A DNA stretch of 64,000 nt from Conus ventricosus (GCA_018398815.1 CM031617.1:1247461-1311460); one strand, 5' to 3'; positions 1 to 11,007 are shown, numbered from the stretch's first letter. Numbers and translations are program-made. Notes: generated by a model from the letters alone, not told the origin.

Positions 1-118
1 ACGCACACCTCGCTCTCCCTCTCTTTGTCTGTATAACTGTCAATCACTCTCTCTCTTTCCCCCCTCCCAACCCCCACACCCTCTCTCCTCTGTCAACACA
101 CTGTCACAGTGTACACAC

Positions 119-333
119 CTGTCGGCGGTCAGCACCCAGTTGCCCTGCAGGCCAGCGGACACACAGGTGACCTCCACGTTGTGCTGTCCGGCCACCTTCA
201 TGTCGCTGACCAGGGCTGGAGACCACAGCCGCAGGGACCGATCCAATCCCACCGACACCATCCTCCCCTCCTGTCCGCCGCCACCCGCCATCACCCGCCC
301 CGAGTGACCCGTCAGACAGGCCAAGCTGTTGGT
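119..333 (-). CDS. TEP1: TEP1-like WD40 exon 8 (last one visible)
   Basis: Seen: a 215-nt open segment between an acceptor (ttccag, AG at 334-335) and a donor (AG|gtgtgt, GT at 117-118). It opens in phase 0 with TNSLACLTGHSGRV, then MVSVGLDRSLRLWSP, then VEVTCVSAGL and WVLTAD: one whole WD40 repeat (GH...LRLW) and the start of another. Known: vertebrate TEP1 carries a long C-terminal WD40 array that helps it bind telomerase and vault RNA. In that array, as I remember it, a LLGHSGPV block followed by a SVRLW block sits at this place. Phase 0 agrees with the WD40 frame at the end of the preceding exon (3025-3265). The exon ends with two spare nucleotides, so the gene continues beyond the left edge. 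The acceptor sits at the rim of a 41-bp minisatellite. Alternative: another large WD40 protein. Confidence 0.65.
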
Positions 334-1571
334 CTGGAACACACACATCAACATTTCTTTCCTCTGGGTGGCTGAATGAACACACACATTAACATTTCTT
401 TCCTCTGGGTGGCTGTATTAACACACACATCAACATTTCTTTCCTCTGGGTGGCTGTATGAACACACATATCAACATTTCTTTCCTCTGGCTGGCTGTAT
501 GAACACACATATCAACATTTCTTTCCTCTGGGTGGCTGTATTAACACACACATCAACATTTCTTTCCTCTGGGTGGCTGTATGAACACACATATCAACAT
601 TTCTTTCCTCTGGGTGGCTGTTTGAACACACATATCAACATTTCTTTCCTTTGGGTGGCTGAATGAACACACACATCAACATTTCTTTCCTCTGGGTGGC
701 TGAATGAACACACATATCAACATTTCTTTCCTCTGGGTGGCTGATGAACACACATATCACCTTTTCTTTCCTCTGGGTGGCTGTATGAACACACATATCA
801 ACATTTCTTTCCTCTGGGTGGCTGTATGAACACACATATCACCTTTTCTTTCCTCTGGGTGGCTGTATGAACACACATATCAACATTTCTTTCCTCTGGG
901 TGGCTGTATGAACACACACATCAACATTTCTTTCCTTTGGGTGGTGTATTAACACACACATTAACATTTCTTTCCTCTGGGTGGCTGTATGAACACACAT
1001 ATCACCTTTTCTTTCCTCTGGGTGGCTGTATGAACACACATATCAACATTTCTTTCCTCTGGGTGGCTGTATGAACACACACATCAACATTTCTTTCCTT
1101 TGGGTGGTGTATTAACACACACATTAACATTTCTTTCCTCTGGGTGGCTGTATGAACACACATATCAACATTTCTTTCCTCTGGGTGGCTGTATTAACAC
1201 ACACATCAACATTTCTTTCCTCTGGGTGGCTGTATGAACACACACATTAACATTTCTTTCCTCTGGGTGGTGTATTAACACACACATTAACATTTCTTTC
1301 CTTTGGGTGGTGTATGAACACACATATCAACATTTCTTTCCTTTGGGTGGCTGCATGAACACACACATCAACATTTCTTTCCTCTGGGTGGTGTATGAAC
1401 ACACATATCAACATTTCTTTCCTCTGGGTGGCTGCATGAACACACATATCAACATTTCTTTCCTCTGGGTGGTGTATGAACACACATATCAACATTTCTT
1501 TCCTTTGGGTGGCTGCATGAACACACATATCAACATTTCTTTCCTCTGGGTGGCTGCATGAACACATGCAT
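334..1571. repeat. 41-bp minisatellite, about 30 copies, abutting a splice acceptor
   Basis: Seen: about 30 tandem copies of a 41-bp unit (aacacacatatcaacatttc, then tttcctctgggtggctgtatg). Variants change atatca/acacat, ctct/cttt, or lose one c in gtggctg. On the minus strand every unit reads ...gtgtgtgttcatacag, which resembles the true acceptor gtgtgtgttccag at its left end, so the exon boundary appears to lie inside a diverged terminal unit. The reading frames across it (repeated HTYQHFFPLGGC or its reverse) are translations of the repeat, not genes. Confidence 0.95.
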
Positions 1572-2093
1572 GAGGGAATCTTAACAGATTTCTTGTCTTT
1601 GTTCATGCTGCAGATATTGCTCTTTATTTTCTTTATTCTGACGTGCTTCCATACTTTTTTTTCTTTCTGTTTTCACACTATTCCTTTTGTTCAGTTTCAC
1701 AGATGGCTTGATGCAGATACTGCTTATTCAATGTACCATCTCAAAACAAAATTTTGACTTGACTTGAACAATCAACAACATATTTACTCGGGGAGAACAA
1801 AGCCTCAGTCAATCCAGATGCCACTAAAAAGTTTTGGAAAGAAGAGAGCTTAATCCAGACCTCTAATATTGCCTCAGTAAAACTTGGACTGCTAGAGTGA
1901 CTTCCCTTGAATTTCATATTAACTCATTTTCACTTGTTGATCCAACTCACTCAACCCTATGGCTACTGCCTTGAAGGAAGCGCTAAAAAAGCAATGCCCA
2001 CTGTAAAAAGAAAAAAAAATTCCATTGCAGTGACAACACACTCTAAGTACTGAAGAAAGTGGCCCAAGAGAAATCATCATGAAAACATGGTCC
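1572..2093. other. Intron, no gene seen
   Basis: Unique, AT-leaning sequence between two minisatellites, inside a TEP1-like intron. No reading frame, splice-bounded segment or repeat family was recognised. Confidence 0.6.
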
Positions 2094-2351
2094 TTGCTGA
2101 AAACATTTTGGACCTGTCAAAGGATCGGGTCTGTACTTGCTGAAAACATTTTGGACCTGTCAAAGGATCGGGTCTGTACTTGCTGAAAACATTTTGGATC
2201 TGTCAAAGGATCGGGTCTGTACTTGCTGAAAACATTTTGGACCTGTCAAAGGATCGGGTCTGTACTTGCTGAAAACATTTTGGACCTGTCAAAGGATCGG
2301 GTCTGTACTTGCTGAAAATATTTTGGGCCTGTCAAAGGATCTGGTCTGTAC
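2094..2351. repeat. 44-bp minisatellite, about 6 copies
   Basis: Tandem unit of 44 bp (tgctgaaaacattttggacc, then tgtcaaaggatcgggtctgt, then actt). It lies in the intron between the exons at 3025-3265 and 119-333. The rightmost copies are more diverged (ggaccc to gggcct, cggg to tggt). Confidence 0.9.
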
Positions 2352-3024
2352 TCACTATTCTGTCTCACCAGTCGGCCAGCCTGGCAGCCTTCTTGTTAAC
2401 AAGCTATCTTGGAAGTCGTCCAGAGTGAGTCAAGTACAGTGAGTTGTCAATTTCCATTCCGTTTTATACAGTGACTGTGCATGGACACATGAACGTGTGG
2501 GGGAGAACGTATGGAGTGTAATACAGATTGTGCTGACAGCCCTGAAGACAGAAATGCATCTGAATACTGGGAGTGAAAGTGCTTGCTTATGCAAGACTCT
2601 CACCAGCGTAAAACCTCCGCGTTCTAGCCAAGGAATGAAGAGAAAGAAAGAGGTATACTCAATCACACACACACACACACACACACTGTATGCATGCACG
2701 CAAGCATACATGATAAAGTGGAACCACTTTATTTTCGGATTAACGTGAGGCTGTACTCATATACACACAATACACACACAGGCATGAAAACCAGTTCATC
2801 ACATCAACACACGAACAAACACTGAAACAAATTGGAGATATACTTTTTTTTTCACTAGCACACACATACACACAACCCCCTACCCAACCTCTCTGAGTAC
2901 AAACAACATACTGTCATATTTACTTTTGCATTTTCTAACAAGCACGCACAGCACACACACATACACACCACAAGCCGACCCCCCATCCTCCCCCCCCCCC
3001 CACACCCGCTCTCTCCACTCTAAC
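2352..3024. other. Intron with short CA tracts, no gene seen
   Basis: Intronic sequence with (CA)n at about 2665-2690, further CA-rich patches at 2760-2960 and a C run at 2990-3000. The overlapping reading frames have no recognisable domain. Confidence 0.6.
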
Positions 3025-3265
3025 CTCCAGCGGCCTCCACAGTCGAACAGTTCCATCGTCGCTGCAAGAAGCGACCACCACGTCCAGCACGTTGAGCCCC
3101 TGAGTCTTCTTCCCTGACTTCTTGCTGCCTGACTGCTCGTCTTTCTCTGCTCCTCGATCTGTTCCGCCCAGCTCTTGTCTGCCCCCTTCCCTCCATCATC
3201 GTCCATTTCTTCCCCCCAGCTCGGCACGCCGCCGCTGGAGTCCTTGTCAGCCTCCTCACCCACCT
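3025..3265 (-). CDS. TEP1: TEP1-like WD40 exon 7, with an apparent one-base frame break
   Basis: Seen: acceptor ttttttgcag (AG at 3266-3267), donor GAG|gttagag (GT at 3023-3024), 241 nt. The 5' half joins the previous exon in frame (one spare A plus AG gives Lys) and encodes an acidic linker, VGEEADKDSSGG...EEMDDDGGKGADKSWAEQI. The 3' half encodes a WD40 strand, GLNVLDVVVASCSDDGTVRLW, in a different frame, and that frame (phase 0 at the end) is the one the next exon needs. The switch lies at about 3130-3165. The exon is 241 nt; a length of 3n+2 would restore the frame, so one base appears to be missing. Known: TEP1 has a variable linker at this point of its WD40 array. Inferred: sequencing error or a real inactivating indel. 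Confidence 0.6.
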
Positions 3266-4424
3266 CTGCAAAAAATGCTTCAGTGAGCCCAGCATTAGAC
3301 GAGGATGAACTATTCTAAAAAATCTCTTTTTCATACTTATCGGCACATCTAAATATCCTTATTCCTACAAGGCATGTACAATACCCTTGACAATCAAGGG
3401 AAAAAAGACACTAAAGCCAGAAGGGAGCTAATGGCTGCTCCTGTGTGTGAAATCTGGCTGGTTCTCTACTTGCATAATGAGCTGCCATATGACAGCACCG
3501 CCATTTAAAAAAAATCTTTTTTCGCATGTGTATATTTGCTGATCTGTTTCTAAAGAGTCTGGGCAGGGACAACTCCCTTGCGGGTCCTTACATGTGTGCT
3601 AGCTACATACACTTTCTGAGAATCTTAGTTTATGTCCCATCCAATGCAGTGAACGAACACTCACTGAAGCTCAGCTCTGTGGACCTAGTAATTACTGCTA
3701 CCACAGGGGACTTAGTGCGTGGTGTCCTCGTTGAAGCGACTCAGCAGCAATACCCTCTAGTGGGTTGTCTCATGATAACAGTATACTGACTGATACCTAC
3801 AGACTGATGGACACCTGGATGTAGCTGTGTTTGCAGTGACTGAAATAAGTGGTGTGTGATAATGCCACTGAGAGGCCATGGTGGATGAGACAGCAATAAA
3901 CCCCAAACAAAAATTCTTTGTTAAACAAACCAACAGTTCCTTGATGTAGACTTGCATGCATGAACAACAGCACTCTCCAAGGCTCTGGCATGGAAGGTCA
4001 GACAGAAACTGGTTCAGGTCAAAGACGTAGAGGTGAGAGGACCTGTATTGAGCCTCACTCTCCCACTCCATTTGTTGGAGTTCTATGAACTGGCACATGT
4101 AGCTATCAACTCTTGGAACTGTTCAGCTGAATCGTGTGGCCATTTCTGGTGACCAGCCTTCCAGCTTTTTCTTTTTCTTTTGATCCCCTGTTCAGCCATG
4201 TAGCCTCACCATGTCAGAATCACTGTGCGAGCCCTTCAACCTTTGACACAATCCGCTGCAGAGTGCGGTGAACATACAGCCAACCCATGAACAGCAGGCG
4301 GTCACAGAGCCAGTCAGACCCACAGGAAGACGTGAATGCCTTCAATGCACACAATGGAACTCCAGCTAGCAAGAGGCAAACACACTGATCCTTTCCGATT
4401 TACATCCTTGTCCATTACACTTAC
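3266..4424. other. Intron, no gene seen
   Basis: Unique sequence of mixed composition between two TEP1-like exons. Reading frames up to 113 codons occur on both strands but show no domain and no splice-bounded conserved segment. Confidence 0.6.
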
Positions 4425-4569
4425 TCTGTCCGTCAGTGGAGCGGGCCTTGACGTAGGCATCGCAGCTGTTCACACGCTGAGTGTGTCCGTACAGTGTGGT
4501 GATCTCCGTGCCCCGGTGAGACCACACCTTCACCTGGCCGTCGCTGGCGCCCGACACCACACACCCATA
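4425..4569 (-). CDS. TEP1: TEP1-like WD40 exon 6
   Basis: Seen: acceptor gtgcag (AG at 4570-4571), donor CAGA|gtaagt (GT at 4423-4424), 145 nt. It opens in phase 0 with YGCVVSGASDGQVKVWSHRG, then TEITTLYGHTQRVNSCDAYV: the WD strand of one repeat and the GH start of the next. The previous exon (5676-5783) ends on a codon boundary and this one leaves one base, which the next exon completes, so exons 5-6-7 join in frame. Known: the vertebrate TEP1 array has a near-identical arrangement here (a DGTLKVW strand, a short basic-Gly-x-Glu turn, then a repeat start). This exon and exon 8 are the strongest grounds for naming the gene. Alternatives: another multi-WD40 protein such as an NWD family member. 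Confidence 0.7.
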
Positions 4570-5077
4570 CTGCACATACAGTCAGGCCAGTTGTCCACTC
4601 ACACATGTTCTGAGTTTACAACTTGAAGGGGTGGGAATAAAAGCAAAAACCTGATCTGTTTAAATACACCCTACAAACAATCTACCAGACAAACTTTGTC
4701 TATGAACAAAAAGACATAATCAAGTCAATCACCATTAAAGAAATACCACATTCGCCTTGAAGTAATACAGCATTTAATGAAATATATAGTACTGAAAAAA
4801 GAATACAATTTATCTGTGATTTAATAAAATATATAAGCATATAGCGGGTACTCGATTCATTTAACAGGAAAAAATATCAGGCAAAGAATTGTGTTATCTC
4901 TTCATGCACATATAGAACATTTTGTTACAAAACAAATGGCAATGTTTACACACACACACACACTCTCTCTCTTTCATGTAAATACACACACACATACATG
5001 CACAAGCACACTCTCCTCACCATCTCCAACCAACAACAGCCTTACTAAGAGCAAAGACGACCCCTGCCCCCCTTGCC
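4570..5077. other. Intron with CA/CT tracts
   Basis: AT-rich intronic sequence with (CA)n and (CT)n at 4949-5000. No gene seen. Confidence 0.6.
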
Positions 5078-5675
5078 CTCACCTTATAGGCCACAGTGTT
5101 GACACTGGACGTATGTCCCTACAGACGACCCTGACCCCTTGCCCTCACCTTGTAGGCCACAGTGTTGACACTGGACGTATGTCCCTACAGACGACCCCTG
5201 ACCCCTTGCCCTCACCTTGTAGGCCACAGTGTTGACACTGGAGGTATGTCCCTAAAGACGACCCCTGCCCCCCTTGCCCTTACCTTGTAGGCCACAGTGT
5301 TGACACTGGACGTATGTCCCTACAGACGACCCCTGACCCTCACCTTGTAGGCCACAGTGTTGACACTGGAGGTATGTCCCTAAAGACGACCCCTGCCCCC
5401 CTTGCCCTTACCTTGTAGGCCACAGTGTTGACACTGGATGTATGTCCCTAAAGACGACCCCTGCCCCCCTTGCCCTCACCTTGTAGGCCACAGTGTACTG
5501 GAGGTATGTCCCTAAAGACGACCCCTGCCCCACTTGCCCTCACCTTGTAGGCCACAGTGTTGACACTGGACGTATGTCCCTAAAGACGAACCCTGCCCCC
5601 CTTGCCCTCACCTTGTAGGCCACAGTGTACTGGAGGTATGTCCCTAAAGACGACCCCTGCCCCCCTTGCCCTTAC
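5078..5675 (-). repeat. Minisatellite of nine copies of an exon end plus its 5' splice site
   Basis: Seen: the last 36 nt of the adjacent WD40 exon (encoding GHTSSVNTVAYK) and its donor (AAG|gtgagg or AAG|gtaagg) are repeated nine times in the intron just downstream, period about 58-70 bp. On the minus strand the exon-like cores are at 5612-5643, 5544-5579, 5480-5511, 5412-5447, 5344-5379, 5284-5319, 5216-5251, 5149-5184 and 5083-5118. Seven cores are 36 nt, exactly 12 codons in the exon's phase. Two (5480-5511, 5612-5643) lack 4 nt. Every core is preceded by TAG (cttTAG or ctgTAG), so each is formally bounded like a tiny exon, although the pyrimidine tracts are poor. The true exon end is at 5676-5711. 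Confidence 0.95.
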
Positions 5676-5783
5676 CTTGTAGGCCACAGTGTTGACACTG
5701 GACGTATGTCCCTGCAGCTGGTACTTCTCCTCCTTTGTCTCCACGTCCCAAACCTTCAGGTTGAAGTCATTTGACGCCGTCAC
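5676..5783 (-). CDS. TEP1: TEP1-like WD40 exon 5
   Basis: Seen: acceptor gtgttag (AG at 5784-5785), donor TACAAG|gtaagg (GT at 5674-5675), exactly 108 nt = 36 codons, phase 0 at both ends. It encodes VTASNDFNLKVWDVETKEEK, then YQLQGHTSSVNTVAYK: a classic WD40 repeat with an LKVWD strand and a GH-x-x-x-V turn. It joins exon 6 in frame. Its 3' third and donor seeded the downstream minisatellite. Known: vertebrate TEP1 has a strand-GLWD...GH repeat in the same place, immediately before the strand encoded by exon 6. The preceding exon has to end on a codon boundary. Neither the 12.6-kb nor the 9.3-kb exon does, so one further exon upstream is missing from this list. Confidence 0.7.
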
Positions 5784-6050
5784 CTAACACGAACAAAACA
5801 CTTCAAGCACATCTTTAAGACGACATCAAAAAGACCATTCTTTCAAAGGTATGCACCAAGTGGTGTGCGTGTGTGTCTTTTTTCATTTTTATTTTTCTCT
5901 TTCTTAAAGTCTCATCCTCTCTGCTGCCCCTCTCCTCCCAACTCCACTCCCCCACTCCCTCCTCTCCAAATGGCTTTACTCCCATGCCATCTATTTCAGC
6001 ACAGTGCCACACGGCCGTACCCTGACAGATCAGTCACAGCCCCAGCATAG
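5784..6050. other. Intron upstream of exon 5, no gene seen
   Basis: Pyrimidine-rich on the plus strand. No coding segment recognised. Confidence 0.5.
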
Positions 6051-6526
6051 GAGTCACCAGGAAGAAATCCACATCAAGATGGTGTCAGGTGACACCGGAG
6101 TCACCAGGAAGAAATCCACATCAAGATGGTGTCAGGTGACACCGGAGTCACCAGGAAGAAATCCACATCAAGATGGTGTCAGGTGACACAGGAGTCAACA
6201 GGAAGAAATCCACATCAAGATGGTGTCAGGTGACACAGGAGTCACCAGGAAGAAATCCACATCAAGATGGTGTCAGGTGACACAGGAGTCACCAGGAAGA
6301 AATCCACATCAAGATGGTGTCAGGTGACACAGGAGTCACCAGGAAGAAATCCACATCAAGATGGTGTCAGGTGACACAGGAGTCACCAGGAAGAAATCCA
6401 CATCAAGATGGTGTCAGGTGACACAGGAGTCACCAGGAAGAAATCCACATCAAGATGGTGTCAGGTGACACAGGAGTCACCAGGAAGAAATCCACATCAA
6501 GATGGTGTCAGGTGACACAGGAGTCA
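6051..6526. repeat. 47-bp minisatellite, about 10 copies
   Basis: Nearly identical tandem copies of a 47-bp unit (gagtcaccaggaagaaatcc, then acatcaagatggtgtcaggt, then gacacag). The leftmost copies carry gacaccg instead of gacacag. It lies about 270 bp upstream of exon 5. Confidence 0.95.
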
Positions 6527-6602
6527 CGGCACTGCTGCTGATTCACTCCTATTCCTTTGTTTTCATGTTTCTCTCACAAAGAAATTTGTTTCCCCACAAT
6601 AA

Positions 6603-6604
6603 CA

Positions 6605-6689
<85 letters not shown>

Positions 6690-6690
6690 A
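6603..6690. repeat. (TA)n microsatellite, about 88 bp
   Basis: Uninterrupted TA dinucleotide repeat. A shorter (TA)n tract lies at about 7483-7514. Confidence 0.97.
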
Positions 6691-7481
6691 GTATAAATCG
6701 CTACTTATGGCAACCACTGTAAAAGGGGATGTTAAGGTTACCACATCTATATCTGTTAATTTTTAAATGATACTAAATCAAATTAGCTCATTATGTTCTG
6801 TATACTTTGAACTCTGAAGTTGTAAAGAAATAAATGTAAAAAGATAAAAAATGACAGATATACATTTTTACCTGGTTACCCCAAGGTTTTCTTAGTGTTT
6901 GTTGGGTCTTAGGACAACCAGCAAATTTGTTAAAACTTTCCAAGCAAATTGAAAGGAGGTACGAAAGGAATGATCGGATTTGGACCAGATTTGGGTCTCG
7001 TTCAATGCTCGCTTTCTCAAGCGACGATTGAATTCTAAAAATAGCTTGAGTGTGCGTATATCTGGCAAGATCGACGGTTTACAGAAAAGACTTACAAAGC
7101 CCTTTTGTTCTGTTTTTCAAAATAGTTAATGTGATGAAAGAAGTTCATGTGTAACTTTTTTTCAAAACAACCCCCTTTGAAAAAAATATATTTGACCAAA
7201 TAGGCTGGTAGCCATAAAACTCTTTATTGCAGTGGTTGCCCTAAGGTGAAGATCATTAAAACGATATTACTCTCCAACGGCTTATTGGAAAAAAGCCAAA
7301 ATGTACCCAGACAAACTTAAGACAATGAATCCCTGATAGCGTATTGAAATAAGGCTGTATGCACGATTCCCTTCTCGAAGCAGGCCAAAACCTTAGGACG
7401 ACCAAATCGCGGTTGTCCTAAGTGCAAAGTAATATAAAAACGGGTTTTATGTCAACCATTCGTCATCCTAAATACCCTTTA

Positions 7482-7517
<36 letters not shown>

Positions 7518-8300
7518 CACACTACATTGACATCAAAATCATCATGAAAACATCTTTAACAAAGCAACAAACATGATACAAAAGATACTGGCATGTTGCC
7601 GACCAAAACTAACTGCATGTAATCTTAAGTCAATTGCACAGTTTCCTTTTTGTTGTTGTGAAGTTGGTACTCTCAAACACATTTTTCTGACATGGTTGAA
7701 AGTATTGATAGAAGGGGTGATAATCAGCATGCTTGTTATGATCATTATCACACTAATCATATTCAGTAACTGGATTATTGATAAGCTTAAGACCACTGTT
7801 CAAAGACGTGACTCTAGATTGATTTAAAACTGAATATGCTTTGTGTGTACAAATTTAAAACAAAAGTTTCAGTTTCAAATTGCCATTTTGAAAATATATT
7901 TGTACAAACTTAAGTCAGCTGTGATTATGTAAGTAAATACAGACTGGTCTCACACCAGTATATCTCATACATGAACTGTTAGGCACGCTCTGGTGTGTAT
8001 CTTTACATTATTGATGCAATGCATTAAATCCAACCATTATGTTTACTTCATACCAGTATTAATGCAAAATACTTTATGTATAGCACCTAGCTTTCTGGAT
8101 AGTATACGAGATGACCATCCATTATAATTATCATGATAATGATTTCAGTGATTCATCATTACCACTGCTGTCATTAGAACTGTGATGACTATATTGATAA
8201 GCAAAATCGTTTACATAATTTATAATGACAATCATTGTTATTATTGTTTTGTATCATGATGAGAATGTTAATTATCATCATAATCGACTATCATCTGTAA
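6691..8300. other. AT-rich intron, no gene seen
   Basis: AT-rich sequence with two (TA)n tracts at the edges of 6.69-7.48 kb. Words such as ggcaaccact and gtggttgccctaag recur in both orientations between them, so an old short transposon is possible, but no clear terminal inverted repeats were found. 8100-8330 is rich in ATCAT/ATGAT words. Confidence 0.5.
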
Positions 8301-10500
8301 GAATCATCATGATTATTATCATGTATCTATTATGGAAAAAGTGGGTAATGTTGTTTTCCCCCCACGACCACAAGGGCCTTTTGGGGCTTCCCCCCGCGTT
8401 GAAGTCAACTCACAAGGCATTAAAAAAAGTGATTCAATTTTCCATTAATGTAATTTTCTTTTAAAAGATGTATGTGTTATTACTCTTCTACTCCACAAAT
8501 GAACTAAAAAAAAAAGGCACATGATGATGACCATAATGATACTAGTCATCAAACAGTCCCATAAAAAATTACCAGGAATCGGCCGTGTTCCCCCACTTAC
8601 AAGCTTTGACCCGTCAATGAAACTGGGTCAAGGTCACCTCAGGGGTCGGGTCGGGTAACACGCACATCTCAAAGTCCAAATACAAACTGAGGGAAAAAAA
8701 AAAAAAAAAAAAGGGAAAGTTTTCAGTAGTTGTTAAAATCCCAGAGTTCAATGAAAAGAGAAGTTAATCCATAAATTTTTCTCTTTAACACACCTTTTAT
8801 CCATTCTTTTATTGCGTAAAAGGAATGCATAATACACATTCTTTTAACGTTAGAAAAAAAAGGGGGGATCTTTGTGTGTTTTAAAATTAGAAACAAAGGG
8901 GGGTCTTTATGTGTTGATAGTTCAGTTTCTAACCCACGTTTTAAAGCTTGAATTCATTGGCCCCCAAAGAATATTATCCATTAAATGGACAAAACGAGCT
9001 AAACATCCTCTGCTTCCCCCCTGACACCCACCCCCTTTAAACCCCCCCCCTGCATCCCCCCCCCAAAAACCAAAACAACAAAAACAACAGTAGTACATAT
9101 CAAAAAAACCAAAGTACAGATGCTGCACAATCATCAATACTGCCTGTGCCAATGATGGTTTGCAACATGTACAAAAAATTTTCATCTCAATCCTTGGACA
9201 AGGGGGGAGTGAACGACAGGAAAAAACGGGAAAGAAGCCCAAGAAAAGGGGGACAGGAGTTAAGAGGAAAGGGAAAAAGAGAGAAAGGACCTGGCTCCTA
9301 CCATGTCCACTGGAGGGGGGCAAGCTTCTTGCACCCGGGGCTGAACGTACAGTTGAGGGACCCCCTGTCCTCGTTAAGGGCCATCGGTTTTCCGTGCAAA
9401 CGCCAGCACCAAAACATGAGGTTCCCGAAAATCACCCAACCCCCCACTAGTTTAAAATGAGGTGCCTGAGGTTGGGAAATTTACCCAATTTTTTTAAAAA
9501 ATCCTTTTTCCCCCGAACAAAATTTCAAAAAAAAAACAATTTGTTTAACCTCTTTGGTCTTCTTCAGGCACACAAGCAGCATTTAGGGGAACCACGGCCC
9601 GTTCACAGCAAGCCATTAGTTTTTAGGGAAGGGGATTTTCAGCTCGCCCCCGGCTGTTCCAGAAGCCACTTAGTTTTGAGAGGAAGGGGGGTTTACGCCG
9701 CCCCCGGCTGTTCATAAAACCATTTGTTTTGAGAGGAAGGGGGGGGTTTACGCCGCCCCCGGGTTCACAGCAAAACCCCTTAGTTTTGGGGAAAGGGGGG
9801 TTTACAGCCGCCCCGCTGCAAGGCCAAGCCTGAATGCAGGCAGGAAAAGGGGTTTTTTTGCAGGCTGCTCCCCACCCCCACTAACGGGTGTACCCGGCGA
9901 ACTGAATGTATTGTGTAAGCCGGGGTTGGCAAAAAATTTCGGCATTGTGAGCGGGCCCCTACAAAGGGGGGTTTTTTGTTTGATAATTAGTGGTTGTCAT
10001 GAAAAATGTAATATTTGTGCCCTTGAGATGATGAATACGCCCAATTTCCCCACAATTCTTTTAATACCAAACTCGCTAGGTTTATTTTCCCGGATAATGT
10101 AGATACGCATGAAGCTTTTACACAAACTGGTCAGGGATATTCAAACAATGACAAAACCAAAAAATGTGAAAAATGCGTCATCACTTTTTGGGAACTTTAA
10201 TTTTCCCCCAGTTTAAATAGTAACAAGTTGATCATGCCCTGCTTGGGGTAAACAAAAATGTTGGATTAGAAATGTGTAACCCCTTTTTTGTTACCCTTTA
10301 ACTAATTCCGCAGGGGCGGAAAAAAAAATAAACTGTGGAATGAAAAAGAAGAAAATCTTCACTTATTAATTCCCCCAAAATGGGCGCAAAAGACCACAGA
10401 GGTTGAAACGTCGTGTTTTGTCCTGTAATTTTTCTGCCCTTCGTACGGGCGAACAGCATTTTTCTTTTAAAATGCCCCCGTTCAACATCACTGCACAAGG
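8300..10500. other. Homopolymer-smeared, probably low-quality stretch
   Basis: Runs of A, C, G and T of 4-12 bases are strongly over-represented (for example 8693-8714, 9020-9070, 9490-9540, 9730-9790). Recognisable coding words in the exon at 9302-9446 read as if neighbouring bases had been flattened into runs. This suggests consensus error, not biology. A roughly 60-bp tandem repeat (about four copies, 9590-9830) is still visible. Confidence 0.5.
9302..9446 (-). pseudogene. TEP1: Degraded TEP1-like WD40 exon 4
   Basis: Seen: between acceptor taaactag (AG at 9447-9448) and donor ATG|gtaggag (GT at 9300-9301) the minus strand encodes a WVIFGNLMFWCWRLHG block, then EDRGSLNCTFSPGCKKLA, then, one base out of frame, SSGHG. 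SLNCTFSPGCKKLA is a good WD40 strand pair and fits the stretch of vertebrate TEP1 before the strand encoded by exon 5. The frame is broken inside runs of G or C. The start, as a 1-nt carry-over from exon 3, also needs one base less in the G run. Inferred: a real exon damaged by consensus errors. It is labelled pseudogene because the sequence as given is not open in one frame. Confidence 0.45.
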
Positions 10501-10676
10501 ATGGATCATACTATGTTTCTAAGTTTTAAAACCAGTCATTTCCTAACTCTCAGTCTGTAAGCTTTTGATCATTTTCTTTTTGCTGTGCTCTTTTTGCCAT
10601 CAGCTCTTCGCATCTCTTCCACAATATTTAACTAAAACACACCCACACTATTCCTGGCTGTAAATTATGGCCCATT

Positions 10677-10980
10677 GACCACAATGACCTTCATACACTG
10701 GAGACTACAACTATTTTGATATGCAATGTCCACAGAGAAAGGAAACGATATGCAATGAGGTAAGCAACATAGCAATGACATTCATACACTGTAGACCATA
10801 ACTATTTTGATATGCAATGTCCACGGTGAACAAAACGAAATTTCATTTTATTAATGTAATGAGGTAAGCAATACAGCAATGACATTCATATGCTGGAGAC
10901 CATCACTATTTTGATATGCAATGTCCACAGAGAAAGGAAACGAAATTTCATTTTATTAATGTAATGAGGTAAGCAATACA
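10677..10980. repeat. Tandem repeat, three copies of about 95-104 bp
   Basis: Three copies share attttgatatgcaatgtcca and aatgaggtaagcaatacag. The first lacks the atttcattttattaatgta insert of the other two. Confidence 0.85.
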
Positions 10981-11007
10981 AATGCTTTTTTTTTTCACCC
11001 AGCCCTG

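Noticed and set aside
5078..5675. CRISPR-like array or ordinary exon duplication
   Set aside because: No unique spacers; only the exon end and donor are copied, not whole exons.
6691..7482. Possible transposon between two (TA)n tracts
   Set aside because: Short words recur in both orientations but no convincing terminal inverted repeats were found.
8580..8665. Possible exon with donor-like CTT|gtaagt on the minus strand
   Set aside because: The preceding frames contain stops and the ggtcaaggtcacctcagggg wording resembles a dispersed repeat, not WD40 coding sequence.
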